From: Zingiber officinale
Taxonomy: Eukaryota; Streptophyta; Magnoliopsida; Zingiberales; Zingiberaceae
Direction of reading: 5' to 3'
Assembly: GCF_018446385.1 (NCBI RefSeq)
Contig: NC_056002.1
Coordinates: 12,286,894-12,350,893 of the forward strand
DNA length: 64,000 nucleotides
Shown: in pieces, positions 1 through 11,966 of the stretch
Numbering within the stretch: position 1 is the stretch's first letter
How the letters are laid out: each line of letters opens with the position of its first letter
Notes under the pieces: model-generated
What the model saw: the letters and a program-made list of their open reading frames with translations, nothing else
The model's database searches: none
What the model was told of the DNA's origin: nothing
Program-made: the position numbers and the translations under genes

Positions 1-2535
1 TTCAGAAACAATTTCCCAATTCATTTCACAATAAATTCAACTATGATATCTATCCTCTTAAAATCTTCTTGAATTTGATTTGTATTTTAAATTGGTTCAA
101 CTTTGTCTGTTATTGGTACAGAATAGCAAAAACTTGGCCAAACCCCAAACACTTAAACATCTGATTCCTGAATTGTGAGTTCAAGAAATCCAGTTTTAGA
201 GATAACTCAGACTTCAGAAATAACCAAGCTCTCAACAAAAGCTAGCTGCCAAATTGCATATCTATTGAATTTCTACTCTTACTGCCTAGTTTCAGAATCT
301 GAAATTGAAGAAGGTCTTGGCAGAATTCAAGAAGAGTTCAACTTGGAAAGAAACATCATTCAGCACTGCCTTAATGGGGAATTAAATTCACCTTGTTCTC
401 TTGTTCTCTTTTCATGAACCACACAATTTATAAAATGATTTATGCAACAATTCAAAACTTGGAAATCTGATACCCGAAGCCTACTAAAGAACTTCCAGAC
501 ATGAAACTCATCTGTTCACCTTTATTGTCCCATGTCAGCTTCAGAATTCAATTCAGAGGAAGTCCAAGTCTGAGACATGAAGCTCCTTGTATGCAATGTC
601 ATGCTATTAGCACTGTAATGGTAGAAACCTAACTTGGACCGGTTATGATCAAAGATATCTATAAACTTTGGCACATAATAGTCTAAATTATGTCCACCAC
701 CCAGCTTTTCCACAACACAACAGTATCAACTTACTGGAATAAGTTTCATTATCAAAAGTCGAAGTAATCAGCAAATTCTGGTTCTCTTCTCTATCAACGT
801 TTCTTGCCTCTTATTAACACACGACTACTGTTATTTCATACTCTTTTCATCTTTACAACTGATGCCTCAAATATGTAAGCAATTAAACTTGATATAAAGA
901 ATTTCAGAAATCAAAACCTATGAGACAATTTGAGTTTCAGAAATCAAAACCTATGAGAGCCTTGCCTGAGGAATTAAACTTGATAAAGAATTCCATTTAG
1001 TAATGCATTGGTTAGAACTTGAGTTCCAAATAATGTTGATAAAAAATAGCTTCAACAATTTGGCACAACAAGTTTGACACGCAAGATCTTGAACTGATAC
1101 ATCCACTGCAATTTCTTCCTGCAGAATTCCAAAAATTCCACAATTCGTCACTATTCCAAATCTCCTTACTTTGGACTGCTCTCTTTGCACAACTCAACCC
1201 CAGAATTAGTAATATCCAAAATCCTCTGATCTTCACAGCTCCAAAAATTCCAAGAATCAATTTAATTTCCAGCAATGCAGATCTTTTAACAGAATTAGTA
1301 TAACTCCAATCAATTGCACTCCTCATTTCTTTACTACTTTTTTTTCACTTTCATATATCTTCCTTAATCTTGGTTCTGCAAACCTAAGAATCTACCAAAG
1401 CTTCAACAAATATGAATATGCAGAAGGTGCCAAATTCAGTTGTAAATATCCAGAATTCAGCTACATCAGTTTCTGCACAGTTAGTAGTTAAAAAGAATGG
1501 AGAAACACTTTTTTTTCTTCCCTCCTGAACAGAGAATATATCTAATCACTGCCATCATTCTTGAATTGAATTTTTCCTCAAATGAATTCAAACTTTGTCA
1601 AGTACATTGAATTTAAATCAACCTGTAGAACATGATGAATCTCTTTAAACCATAGAAGGCTTAGGAAGGAACCACTTGACAGTATAAAAATAACAGTTGC
1701 ACTTGAACCTTTCATTGATTAAAGGTTTACAAGAAAACTTGGCACAAACAATCAATGATACATATTCTCAGATTCGTCACTGCTGCACAATCCAGCAGCC
1801 CTTCTTTTTTTTTTTCATATTCAGCATTTTCCAATCCCAAACAACAAGAACTAAGTAGCAACTCATAATTCTGAAATTGATGTCTAAGGATCTGATATAA
1901 GCAAAGATTGCAATTGATTTTAAACTAATGCCCTTTTCTTCAAGTATCTATCAAGCACTTATTACAAAATTCACCAATCTCAGAATTCTAATCGATTTCC
2001 ACCTCCATAAACTTACAACACATAACATCCCCCACACTCAATCCTTTGTCCATCTTGTTTATCCAACTCATCAAGAATTCAACCAATACTCACAATGGAA
2101 TGAATACAAGGCAAAATGATCAAATGTTAAAATGTTGAATGAGAATGTTAAAGAAAATTGTGAGGAAAGAATTTGAAAATCATAAGGGAACAAGAATGAA
2201 AAATATCCTTCATCTCCATGCACACAAATGCTATTGTGACTTCGAAAAGAAGCAAAGCAAGTTTTAGAGTTTAATTTGCTATGAGTGCATGTCACACAAA
2301 GAAAATAATAGAGTATAAGTTTAAAGTGGTCCTCTCTAGGTAATTTTTTTTTTGCAATCAAACTCAAGTAATCAAAATGGAATCCATCACCACACTAACC
2401 AATATCATGTAAGTAAAGTATTCAATCATGTCCATTGACCTAAAAATTGATGGTCAAACTTAAAGAACTTTTACCATCTTAAAAATATTACTAGAAAATT
2501 TCATGGAGAATTTATTCAAAATAGAAAGCTATGTA

Positions 2536-3708
2536 TTACCAAACAAAATGCAAAGTATGAAAGCAAAATGTAAATGTAAAGTATGAAACTAAAGAAAAGT
2601 ATAGAGCAAAAACAAAAGCAAGGAATGAACTCCCCTTTATTCCGGGCGGTTGCAAACGATTTAGAAGTAGCATCCACGTCGGTAATGAAATGGTCTTTCC
2701 CGGTGGTTGGAGTTGGTTAAGAAGTAAAATCCACCTGGGGAGTGGAATGATTGCATTGGAATTGAAGACCGCTCCCTTCTCCCTATTCTTTTTGAAAGTT
2801 CTTCCTGGAGGTTGAAGGCGGTTCAGTTTGAGCATCCACTCCGGAAGCTTATATTCTCCTACAAAATCAACAAAAGACAACAGCTCTTGCAAGTATGGGA
2901 AAATATTAATTTCTACATTACATGGTTCAAGAAATGCATCACATCCAACAAAATCAATAAATGGTACCTCTATGAATTCTTCTGATGAATTACAAGAAAT
3001 ACTAACCTTATCATGTTGAAAGGTACCTGGAGGTTCTAAAATGGTGACTGTGATCCCCTCCTCATCAAGTAATGGTTCAGGCTTTGGCTCAGGTGGTGTA
3101 TCTAAGGGAAGTGATTCTTGGGGCTCTGCTTCGGCAGCATAAGTCCCTACACTCTCATCATCAACATCTAGTTCAAGTGATTCTTGGGGTATTGCTTCCA
3201 ATGTGCAATCCCCTACACTTACACCATCCACATCAGTACCTGCATCATCAACAACATCTACAAAAATAGTATCAGCAAAGTCAGAAATTCTTACAACTAC
3301 AGAATCATAACAAGAAATATTAGAGGAGTCCTGTGAAGTAATAAAATCAAGATCAGGTCCGTCAAAGACACTACAATCCCTCTGCTTAAGCACCTCAATA
3401 TTTGTAGGAATGGTCTCATCAACTCTTAAGGTAATCGGTTGTCCATTTCTAAATTGCTGAGGATAGGCTGCCATGGTTTCCAAAAGTTTCATAACTTCAT
3501 CAGGAGTCTTGTCAATCAAAGGCCCTCCACTAGCTTTATCTACCATGTACAAATCAAACGGCGACAACCCATCATAAAAATGTAGGACAAGCAACTGATC
3601 ACTAATTTGATGTTGAGGACAACTAGAGCAAAGTTCCTTAAATCTCTTCCAATATTCATGCAATGTCTCCTCCTTGAATTGTTGAATACCACGAATCTTT
3701 TTCCGCAT
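2536..3708 (-). CDS. gag-like open frame of the Athila-like fossil
   Basis: The first 80 residues fit the plant retrotransposon gag family: ETLHEYWKRFKEL, then CPQH, then FYDGLSPFD and a KTPDEVMKLLETMA helix. The middle is acidic and rich in proline and serine. Near the C-terminus a short motif with the core LNxLQPPG occurs three times. The gag-like reading probably begins a little further upstream, near 3830. It is a fossil part, not a host gene. Confidence 0.65.
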   Translation of the reverse strand: MRKKIRGIQQFKEETLHEYWKRFKELCSSCPQHQISDQLLVLHFYDGLSPFDLYMVDKASGGPLIDKTPDEVMKLLETMAAYPQQFRNGQPITLRVDETIPTNIEVLKQRDCSVFDGPDLDFITSQDSSNISCYDSVVVRISDFADTIFVDVVDDAGTDVDGVSVGDCTLEAIPQESLELDVDDESVGTYAAEAEPQESLPLDTPPEPKPEPLLDEEGITVTILEPPGTFQHDKVSISCNSSEEFIEVPFIDFVGCDAFLEPCNVEINIFPYLQELLSFVDFVGEYKLPEWMLKLNRLQPPGRTFKKNREKGAVFNSNAIIPLPRWILLLNQLQPPGKTISLPTWMLLLNRLQPPGIKGSSFLAFVFALYFSLVSYFTFTFCFHTLHFVW

Positions 3709-4004
3709 AGCTATATAATCATTCTGAACTCCCTATAAGCTATTCTGCTGCTCTATAGGTGAGTAGTACTGATATTCAGGCTGATAGAACCAAGTCTGAG
3801 GCTGATAGAACTGATAATATGGATCCATGGTCAAAGAAGTTTCCTGCTCTTACACTGAGACGCTAGCAGATAAAATCAGAGACACAGGAGCATATAATAT
3901 CAAACACATGGATATATGAACATGAACACAATTGAAACAATTTTTCAAATTTTTATGTAAAAAGAAAAAGAAACAATCCTAAGGTATCAAACACCGCTAC
4001 AATT

Positions 4005-4021
4005 CCCCGGCAACGGCGCCA
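4005..4021 (-). other. primer-binding site (tRNA-Asp type)
   Basis: The plus strand reads CCCCGGCAACGGCGCCA, which equals the CCA-tailed 3' end of plant tRNA-Asp. It lies three bases inside the LTR edge and so fixes the element's direction as minus. Confidence 0.85.
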
Positions 4022-4024
4022 ATT

Positions 4025-5406
4025 TGATAAACCCTAATTTTGTCGTGAAATGGGCATCAAAAGAATTAAGTGACCGAATTCATTCTACACTAATGTAGCA
4101 TAAAGATGACTCGGGTTGTCTCCCAACGAATGTAAACAGTAGGATGATAGTCTTAGGATCGATTATTGTTGGCTTGGGGTTTTCTGGATAATTTGGAAAT
4201 TTCAGAATTGACTCTTGAACAAAGAGAAGAAGGACCTAAAACTATGCTACATTTGTAAATTCAACTCATGGAAATTAACAAACAAAGAAGCTAACTAATC
4301 TAAACTACTGCATTGGGAGAAATGGTAAACAAGAATAACCTAATGCAACAATTAAGCAAATCTAAATTGTGTAGACATCAAGAATCAAGAGCATTGGTAT
4401 TAATCAAAGGTTCCAAACTAATAGCAAGGGGATTTGAATCAACTATGCCATGATAAACTACAACAGAACAACAATTCAAATAGAGATAAGAAAACTAGCA
4501 TCCAAAAGATTCTCACTAATCAAACTAAGAAACCCTAGCTTAGATTCGGTGTGCATCGGATGAAGAACTCGGCGATAAAGATAACAGAGAATGTAAACTC
4601 AGCTAGAATGGAACAGGATCAGAGGGAAGGACAGAAATGGTTGCGGAGCTTCAAGAAAGGAAGATCACTGGCCGGAAAACGAAGAGATCGGTTCAAACCA
4701 CCGAATTGCTTCACCTTCTTTGATTCTTCCTCCTTGCACGAAGTCGCGGCTACAGTTGCAGTCAGATCTGGAACAGGAGGATGAAGTGGCATCGCCGGTT
4801 GATTTCGGACGGATCTCAGTTGGAGGAAGGGTCGCCCTTGACCTCGTAGATCACCGGCGGTGGAAGATCAGAATCCCGATCGCTGGCGCGCGCCTCTGTT
4901 TTTGACGCGAGGAGAAGAGGAGTTGACGCGATCACTGTAGCTTCTCATCCCTTTAAATCTGATCAAGATTAGAACGGACGGCTGTGGTTTCTCCTGATCA
5001 ATCCAACGGTGGAAGTTGCTCCAAATCTGATCCAAATCTTCAGATCTTAATCAATGGTTGTGATATACTTCCCCTTGGCTTGGATGGTCTATATAATGAT
5101 AGATGGCTCAGATCTCCTCAAGTCTTGAATGAACGGTCTATATTGCTTCAGAGTTTGATCCCTTCAATTAGCCCTAGATTTAAGCCCAAATTTGGTTTGA
5201 TCTGATCTAATCCTTTGCCCCTTCAATATCCTACGAGACCACATTCAAATGATTAACCATAATTCCACAAATAGATGATATATTGCATCAAAGATCAAAA
5301 TCAATTCATACTCTTAACATGTGATATAAATGTGGATTTAAACACACAATCAACTCAAAAGCATGAGTTTAGAATCCTAAACAATGTGATAAAATGATGG
5401 TTATCA
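4025..5406 (-). repeat. 5' LTR of the Athila-like element
   Basis: The 1382-bp LTR has inverted ends (TGATAA at 4025, TTATCA at 5401-5406). Its inner edge abuts the primer-binding site. The next five bases outside are GTGAC, but the matching target copy would lie left of the window. Confidence 0.75.
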
Positions 5407-5411
5407 GTGAC

Positions 5412-6191
5412 CAGGACATGTCATTGGTATCATACGCATTTATACATCTACTGATTGTGTTTGCTGCACTTATATGCTGCATTTGGATGAATGCATATGT
5501 TTGACATACATACAGGATTTATGATACTCTCGATCTGACGACCTGACTATTCTGATAGGAGGCCCTAGTGAGTACAGTTCTCCTCACCCTTTTCTATTGT
5601 GCATTTTCCAGCTTTTGTTCAGGAGACTGTACTCCATAGTTATTACTATTTGTTATAGTTTACTATATATGTCAACTAGGTATCTGCTGAGTTGTTGAAC
5701 TCACCCCCGTGGACACTATCTTTTTCAGGTACCAGGTTGTTTATGGAGTCGCTTGGAGTATCCTGCCTGTCGGTCCCCACATCACATCAGAAGACCTGTC
5801 TCCGCTTTCGTTTATTTTTATTTTGGTAAATGAAATTTATGTATTTAGCTTTGTGTTCCAATTTTGTTTCTGGAGTATTGTTTTGTTGTGTGGTGTAAGC
5901 CTAGCCGGCTAGCAATCTTCATTTTTAGTTTGTATGTGTTGTCCATTGTATTTTCCATTGTGTTTGATTTTGGTACAGCCGAGTGGGCTGTTAGATTTAC
6001 ATATAACTGTGTGATTGTGTTTTTTTATTGTATCATCCAAGTAGGCTGCATATAAAATGTGTGGTTGTGTGTATATTCCAACCGTCTGTGGCTGAGGTAT
6101 ATTGTGTCTGTAGAAATGGTTCAGATTGTCAGCCGTATAGGGGAGATGCTGTCGAAATTTCTTCGGGCAGGGACTCCCCTGGGGCGTGGCA
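5412..6191 (+). repeat. Tekay-like Gypsy LTR fragment
   Basis: The block has phrases typical of chromovirus (Tekay/Del) LTRs: a GCTGAGTTGTTGAACTCA block near 5685, a pyrimidine-rich tract with CAGGTACC at 5725, and an end resembling CTGGGGCGTGGCA at 6179-6191. No primer site or coding part follows, so it is a fragment. The lineage call is by resemblance. Confidence 0.5.
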
Positions 6192-6364
6192 CGCAATTTA
6201 GCAGCTAACCAGCGTTCTTCAATTTCCCTGCAAAGGGAACACTGAACATCCTTCTCTTGCAGAATCTCGGAGAGGGCCTTGTCCTTTCGGGCGAGTAATT
6301 GGGCCATATGATCCAATTGCCGGTGAATTTGTTGTAGTTCATCAAACTCAGAGTTTGACGTCAT
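5909..6364 (-). other. unrecognised open frame, probably transposon-derived
   Basis: The first 60 residues (6364 down to about 6180) could form a charged helix with words such as DELQQIHRQLDHMAQLLARKD and a CSLC pair. The rest overlaps the LTR fragment and looks random. No family was recognised; it may be a piece of a gag or another element gene. Low confidence that it is functional. Confidence 0.15.
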
Positions 6365-6618
6365 GAATAGTGGATTTTAGTTAAAGGAAGGGATACAATT
6401 GTTGGTGTTGGATCATTCTCTTTTAAAGGGGAAAATTGACTCTTGTAAAAATTAAGTTGCCCCTTTCCCGAGGTTGATAGAACAATAAATCGATTACACT
6501 TCTGATGGTCTAACAAAGAATCAGCATTTATAATCACAAAGGAGAAGTAAATAAGATTAGAGTTTGAGTCCAGTCAGTCAGCTATACCTCCTTCGACTAG
6601 ATTTGGAGGGAAGACTTG
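6192..6618. other. intergenic, repeat-rich, no gene seen
   Basis: Apart from the weak frame above, nothing recognisable was found between the two LTR pieces. Confidence 0.4.
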
Positions 6619-7667
6619 TGATACGATGAGTAGATGAGGGGCCCAATAATGCTTGAAAGTCAATAGTCAAGAAGACGTGGCAGTCAACAGTCAAGGGCAG
6701 GTAGTGGTTTGGCTTCCCCGCTCCACCCTCTGTATAATTCCTGGTCAGTCATAGACAGGTCGGGTCCTCAGGGCTAAGCCCCGGGCTGGGGTTTTAACTA
6801 GTTCCCGATTGACTACCTATTGATCAGATTATCCAAGCTCAGTCTCATACATATAGCCTGAGCACATTTACCAGACAAACCCCGACCAGCTCTACATTGA
6901 TCGGGTCATGCAGGCTTAGTCCCTAGTCATAGTCTCAGATGAGTCCTGGTCGATTCTGCGCAACTCATCCTCTGCATCTCACCCCGGCATAATCCCTTGA
7001 TAGCCCCTGGCCAGCTGTACATGGGCTAGGGCATCAAGGCTCAGTCCTTGCACCACATTCGAGCAAGCATATCAAGCTATTCTTGGTTGAACCTGAGAGG
7101 ACAAATAACACTAAGCGATAATAGTGTCAGAAAATTATAACCTCCTGTCAGAGAATAACTGCCGTGAGTCAGGAAATATTCCAGTAATTTGTCGCATACT
7201 AAGAGTGGAACCTCCCTCCAACCAAGGGGGCCACCGTACATCCTCCCTCACCCGACAAGCTCTGATACCGGATATTCTTTGGTAGCGCGTAGGCTCAAAT
7301 GGTAAGCAGAGTCATATATAAAAGGAGGTCCTCTTCATTGACTAGGTACACGTGCATCTGCACGCATCTTCAGCAATTCCTTTTTCTTCCTTCGTACACT
7401 GCTTCGCCAGAAAAAGGACTTGACTTGAGCATCGGAGGGCCTATGCCGAGGACTTCTTTCCTGATTTTTTTTATCTCTAACGCTCTGCGTGCTTGTTTGG
7501 GTGTGTACAGGACCCAAATACCACCGGTTCTGTTATCACTAGCTTTAGTTCCACGTGGGGGTCAAAGTTTCCGACGTACACATATAGGGTGTGTCAAAGT
7601 CGTCACTCCATCAACACCGACGCTACCTTCACCGGCCTTTGTCTAACTCGACTTTCGGACAGGATCA
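6619..7667 (+). repeat. solo LTR, Tat-like Gypsy family
   Basis: The block runs from TGATACGATG to GGACAGGATCA. Inside it has a TATATAAAAGGAGG promoter-like box at 7314-7327 and the phrase CTTGAGCATCGGAGGGCC, which is shared in form with the LTRs at 24354 and 50227. No primer site or coding part adjoins it. Flanking five-mers (ACTTG and ACTCC) match only partly, so the target duplication is uncertain. Confidence 0.6.
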
Positions 7668-7727
7668 ACTCCTAATCTCATCTATGAACCTTTCTTTATC
7701 ATTCATTCTCATAAATATTTAAATTTA

Positions 7728-8345
7728 TTTATTGTTGGTTTCTCTATAAATGAATTTAACAATTTAAAACTAATCACCTAATTTGATATATTTCATGTTA
7801 AATTTATTCTAATTTATATAATTAATTTTATATTATATATACATGAACATAAAAAACTTCAACCATTTTACTTTAATTATTATTTCAGAAAAAGATAATA
7901 TCTTTTTACAAAAATAATAGGCATTTATTATTTATGTATTTCAAAAAGGATTATGACGGATAGTCAAAGGATAATCCATTTTAAATAATATTTTTATATT
8001 ATTTAATTTGATTCAGTTAATATGCACCCATATTTTCATTTGATAAAAATTATAAAAAATAAAAATATATATTTAGACCTCAGACTCTAATAATTAAATT
8101 TAATTTAAAAATTGAAATGCAAACATGAAGTATCATAAATGTTTGACTTGTCTATAAATAAATTTAACGATTTAAATTTATTCATCTAATTTGTTATATT
8201 TAATTTTAAATTTATTCTAATTTATATAATTAATTTTATATTATGTTCACATTAACATAGAAAACTTAAAAATTACTTTAATCACTACTTCAAAAAGGAT
8301 AATATTTTAAGGAAAAAAAACAATAAACATTCATTATCTACATAT
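7728..8345 (+). repeat. direct repeat pair of about 205 bp
   Basis: Two diverged AT-rich copies, about 7730-7935 and 8150-8345, share long words such as AATTTATATAATTAATTTTA in the same order, about 420 bp apart. The second copy ends just before the TA-rich stretch in front of the gene at 8402, so promoter DNA may have been duplicated. Confidence 0.55.
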
Positions 8346-8401
8346 ATATATATATATATCCAATAGGAATTGAAACCCTAATCCATTCTTTGTTTAGCTT
8401 C

Positions 8402-9777
8402 ATGGAAGACACACAAAGTTGGCCGCAACAACTCTCACCAGAGGATCAAACTCCAGCATCGGAGATGAATTGGAACCCTCCTTCTCAGGTAAGTAATTTC
8501 TTCTTCTTTTTTTTAAAAAAATTCTAAATTAATATTAATTTGTGTATTAGCGTTAATGAATGACAAACCAGTTTACTTATTTTTTTTTTCTCGTCTGATT
8601 TCCATAACCATTTAAATCTCCTTTATTCTTAAATTCTTTGTAGTCGAAGCAACAAAGTGGATCCGCAGAAAGCCATGGAATTAAGTCTGCTTTGGAGAAC
8701 TCTCTCATCTCTGGTATATAATATATTATCTAAATAAGAGGATTATTATTTTGTCAATCTATTCATGACCGAATAGATTTACTTTTACTTGTGCAAGATC
8801 CGAATGACATACAAAGAGAGCTGAAAGTGAAACTAAGCAAGGAAATGGATGAGTTTCTCCTGAAAATAAAAGAAGGATGGAAGAGTGAGATAGCAAAGTT
8901 GAATAGGCCAACATCAAATATGACTACTGTTTTGAATGATCAAACATGGGCATTCGTAAAAGAGAATCTCATAGTACAATTGAGAGCCGCAGCGGGGGAA
9001 TTGAAAGAGAAAGGACAAGAACAAATAAAAGAGACACTAGTAAAGTCGAGTAAGATTCTTTCAAATTACCTATTTATTTATTTTTTACATTTTCTAAATG
9101 AATTTTTAGCAGCCATGTAAGCCATATTTTCACAAATTTAGATCACTTTACTTGAGATGATTTAAAGATTATTAAGACTGTCAATTATTTAATTATCTTA
9201 TAATTAAACAAAATCTTTGCCGAATTAATTATTTTACTGTTTTAATATTTTAGAAGAAAGTAATATTTTAAAATTTTCAAGGGTTCAATTTGATAACTTT
9301 ATAGTAATAAATATGAATGTCGTTTGATAACTTTATACTAATATAAATATCAACTAGTGAGTTATTATATATATATCAAGTGATACTAAAAATATGTATG
9401 GCATTTGATATTTTATACTAATAAATACTGCTTAAATTTAAATAATTAGCATGATTAATATAATTCAAATCTTTAAAACTTAAAACAAAAAGTGTTTATC
9501 ATTACAAATATCCTTTTATAATTTTGAAAATAAATTTCTTTACTTGCAATCTAATGGTTATTATGAATGTGATTTGAATTTATGGTATTATTAGTATTCT
9601 TATTTACATTTTGTCTTCTAAATATTTTCTCTTTATATGTATTTAATTACAGGTATAAGCATTGACACCATAAAGCAAAAATTGGAACTGGAGAAATGTT
9701 TAGCAATTGTGGTTTGGTTTGTTGGAATTGCACTCATATTAATTACCGGCATTATTAAAATTTTTCTCAAATTTTAG
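8402..9777 (+). CDS. predicted small tail-anchored membrane protein, four exons, unrecognised
   Basis: Model: exons 8402-8488, 8644-8713, 8798-9049 and 9653-9777. All three introns have GT-AG borders, and the joined frame of 177 codons plus stop is open with every intron phase matching. Residues 1-50 are polar, rich in Q, S, P and acidic residues. Residues 52-140 are charged and likely helical (LKVKLSKEMDEFLLKIKEGW, then ELKEKGQEQIKETL). The last 26 residues form one hydrophobic segment (about 150-174, AIVVWFVGIALILITGIIKI) ending in KF, with almost nothing behind it. That layout fits a C-terminal tail anchor with its bulk in the cytosol. I do not recognise a family and assign no function. 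A TA-rich tract at 8341-8360 may serve as the TATA region. A recent pseudogene is possible but unlikely given the clean splicing frame. Confidence 0.7.
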
Positions 9778-10140
9778 AATTTTTATTTTTCATAATTTGG
9801 TGGTTATTTATTGTTGATTTTTTCAATTTAATTTTAGCTTTAAATTTTTTATAATAATGTTTCATAAATTATTGAACCATCAATAGATTGAATGCTTGAT
9901 TGAATTGGTTACTAGTTGACTTAGAATTAACATAACATTCAAGTTCTTTAATAAAATATATATCAAAGTATAGATAAATTCCATACTATTTGTAATTTAA
10001 AAATTCATAAACTATATATACCTTTCTTATTGGTTCTAACATGCCTTACTTATCATTCTTTTTTTTTTATTTTATTCAGAATTATTTCAGTTTATTCGTT
10101 GTAATTAATTCATAAAAAATTATTTGGAAAATATGTAACG
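9778..10140. other. AT-rich intergenic DNA, nothing recognised
   Basis: This probably includes the 3' untranslated part of the preceding gene. No coding or repeat structure is evident. Confidence 0.4.
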
Positions 10141-10620
10141 GCCGAAAAAACCCTCCGATTCGAAAAAGCCCTCCGATTCGACGCCGTCACATTCGAGGAA
10201 AGCGCTACGAACCAGCGGACGAAACCTCATCTCGATTTACAAATTACACGGCATTTCCAGTACACCACAAAAACCGTCGAATCGTCGATCTAGACCGTTG
10301 TTCTGGCCTAGAGCGGGAGCCCCGTGGGCCCCACGCGAAGGGGACATGTCACTAATGTGGAGAAAATGTTTAAGAAGTTGCGTGAGAGAAGGCACCGCAT
10401 CGTTACCTTTGTAGACTCGTTTGCTGCGTCATTCGTGTCGACGCGTCAGGCAATGATTGCCGGGAGCGTAGAATTGGATGCAGGTAACATTACTAGCGGT
10501 GTACATATTCAATCAAATCGCTATAAATAGGGACCCTAGCCCCTTGGCAGTCCTTAAGTCGCTTATCGTATTCGATTCTCATCCGGCCAATTGGTCCTCG
10601 GGATTTTTCTTCTCTCTCAA
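10141..10620 (+). promoter_or_regulatory. probable promoter and leader of the first polyubiquitin copy
   Basis: Base composition changes sharply to GC-rich at 10138. A CTATAAATAG box lies at 10521-10530, followed by a leader with TCTC-rich sequence. The usual plant polyubiquitin leader intron is not evident. Confidence 0.45.
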
Positions 10621-10631
10621 GGTAGTTTCGA

Positions 10632-11070
<439 letters not shown>

Positions 11071-11966
11071 TCTCTGTTTTGGGTGATATGGCTGATCGAT
11101 GTCTCTGTTTTTGTGATATTGTCGTATGGTTTCAAGTCTGATGTAGTGATCGTATGGTTTGTGTTTGTCAAGTCTATTAGAACAGAACAGAACAACAGTA
11201 TGTTATAATTCTGATTTCAAGCTTTATATTCAATTTTATAATTATCACTATTTACCTGTTTATTTTTTACTAAGAGGTAATCATGTGAGTCCTCACTCTC
11301 TGTGAAAGAATCGTTTGGCCTGTCCTAAAATACTGATTTTGGAATCATATATATGTATTTTGATATTCTATTAGAAAGCCAAGAATGATTTAACAAGCAC
11401 GCTGATTATTAAATATAAAAGAAAAAGATTTACCTAAAATCATCTAATACATAAATATTTATATGCGATAAGGACATTTGAACAGCACCATTTAGCAAGT
11501 CGACATCCAGATTAGACTTCTCATTTTGTCTTGCAAGCATTTTTTGATCGTTGAGAGGCTTACTTTCTATAATCATTGAATTCTTTAATATTTATAAAAC
11601 AATGATAAACCTCTGAAACATATAATTATATTATATTGTTTTACACAATTTTTAATTGACTGAAAGGGCAAGCGCTTTGTTTTTTTCTAGGTCAAATTGT
11701 ATCTTTTTTATCTGTCGGAGAAGACGAAGAGCATGCACAGAGATATAAATATAGATGTTGAAGAAGACGAAGAGCTGCACAGAGATGAAAACTATAATGC
11801 AGAGATTACTACAACATAATTATTGTTCGGAGAAGCATAACACTGGAAATAACTACGTTATCTGCACGATAGCTATAAATTGTGTTCATCGTTGGCACTT
11901 GACGTGCAGGTACACTGATTTTCCACAAGCTGCTTATTTTTCTTCTCTGTTACCTCCACCATTCAG
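11071..11966 (+). repeat. array unit: shared 3' region then shared leader/promoter of the next copy
   Basis: 11071-11250 is the 3' region (GATCGATGTCTCTG, TTTCAAGTCTGATGTAG) repeated at 12580, 22220 and 28825. 11251-11640 is downstream DNA shared with 12760, 22360 and 28970. 11648-11966 is the leader block (TTTTTAATTGACTGAAAGGGCAAG, then GAGAAGACGAAGAGC), repeated in part at 14206, 15405, 19218 and 29370. A GCTATAAAT box at 11872-11880 probably serves the gene at 11967, whose ATG directly follows a pyrimidine-rich CATTCAG. That CATTCAG may be the 3' border of a leader intron. Confidence 0.7.

Larger units (their letters stand above)
1..5406 (-). mobile_element. Athila-like Ty3/Gypsy retrotransposon fossil, partial (cut by left edge)
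   Basis: An LTR lies at 4025-5406. Just inside it (4005-4021) is a primer-binding site matching the 3' end of plant tRNA-Asp, and a gag-like frame follows on the minus strand. A tRNA-Asp primer and this gag type are known from the Athila lineage. No polymerase domain was recognised between 1 and 2500, which is AT-rich with many AGAATTC-like words. The element runs off the left edge, so the second LTR is not seen. It looks broken or non-autonomous. Confidence 0.75.

Noticed and set aside
5709-6055. Hydrophobic plus-strand ORFs
   Set aside because: They lie in T-rich LTR sequence and have no gene structure.
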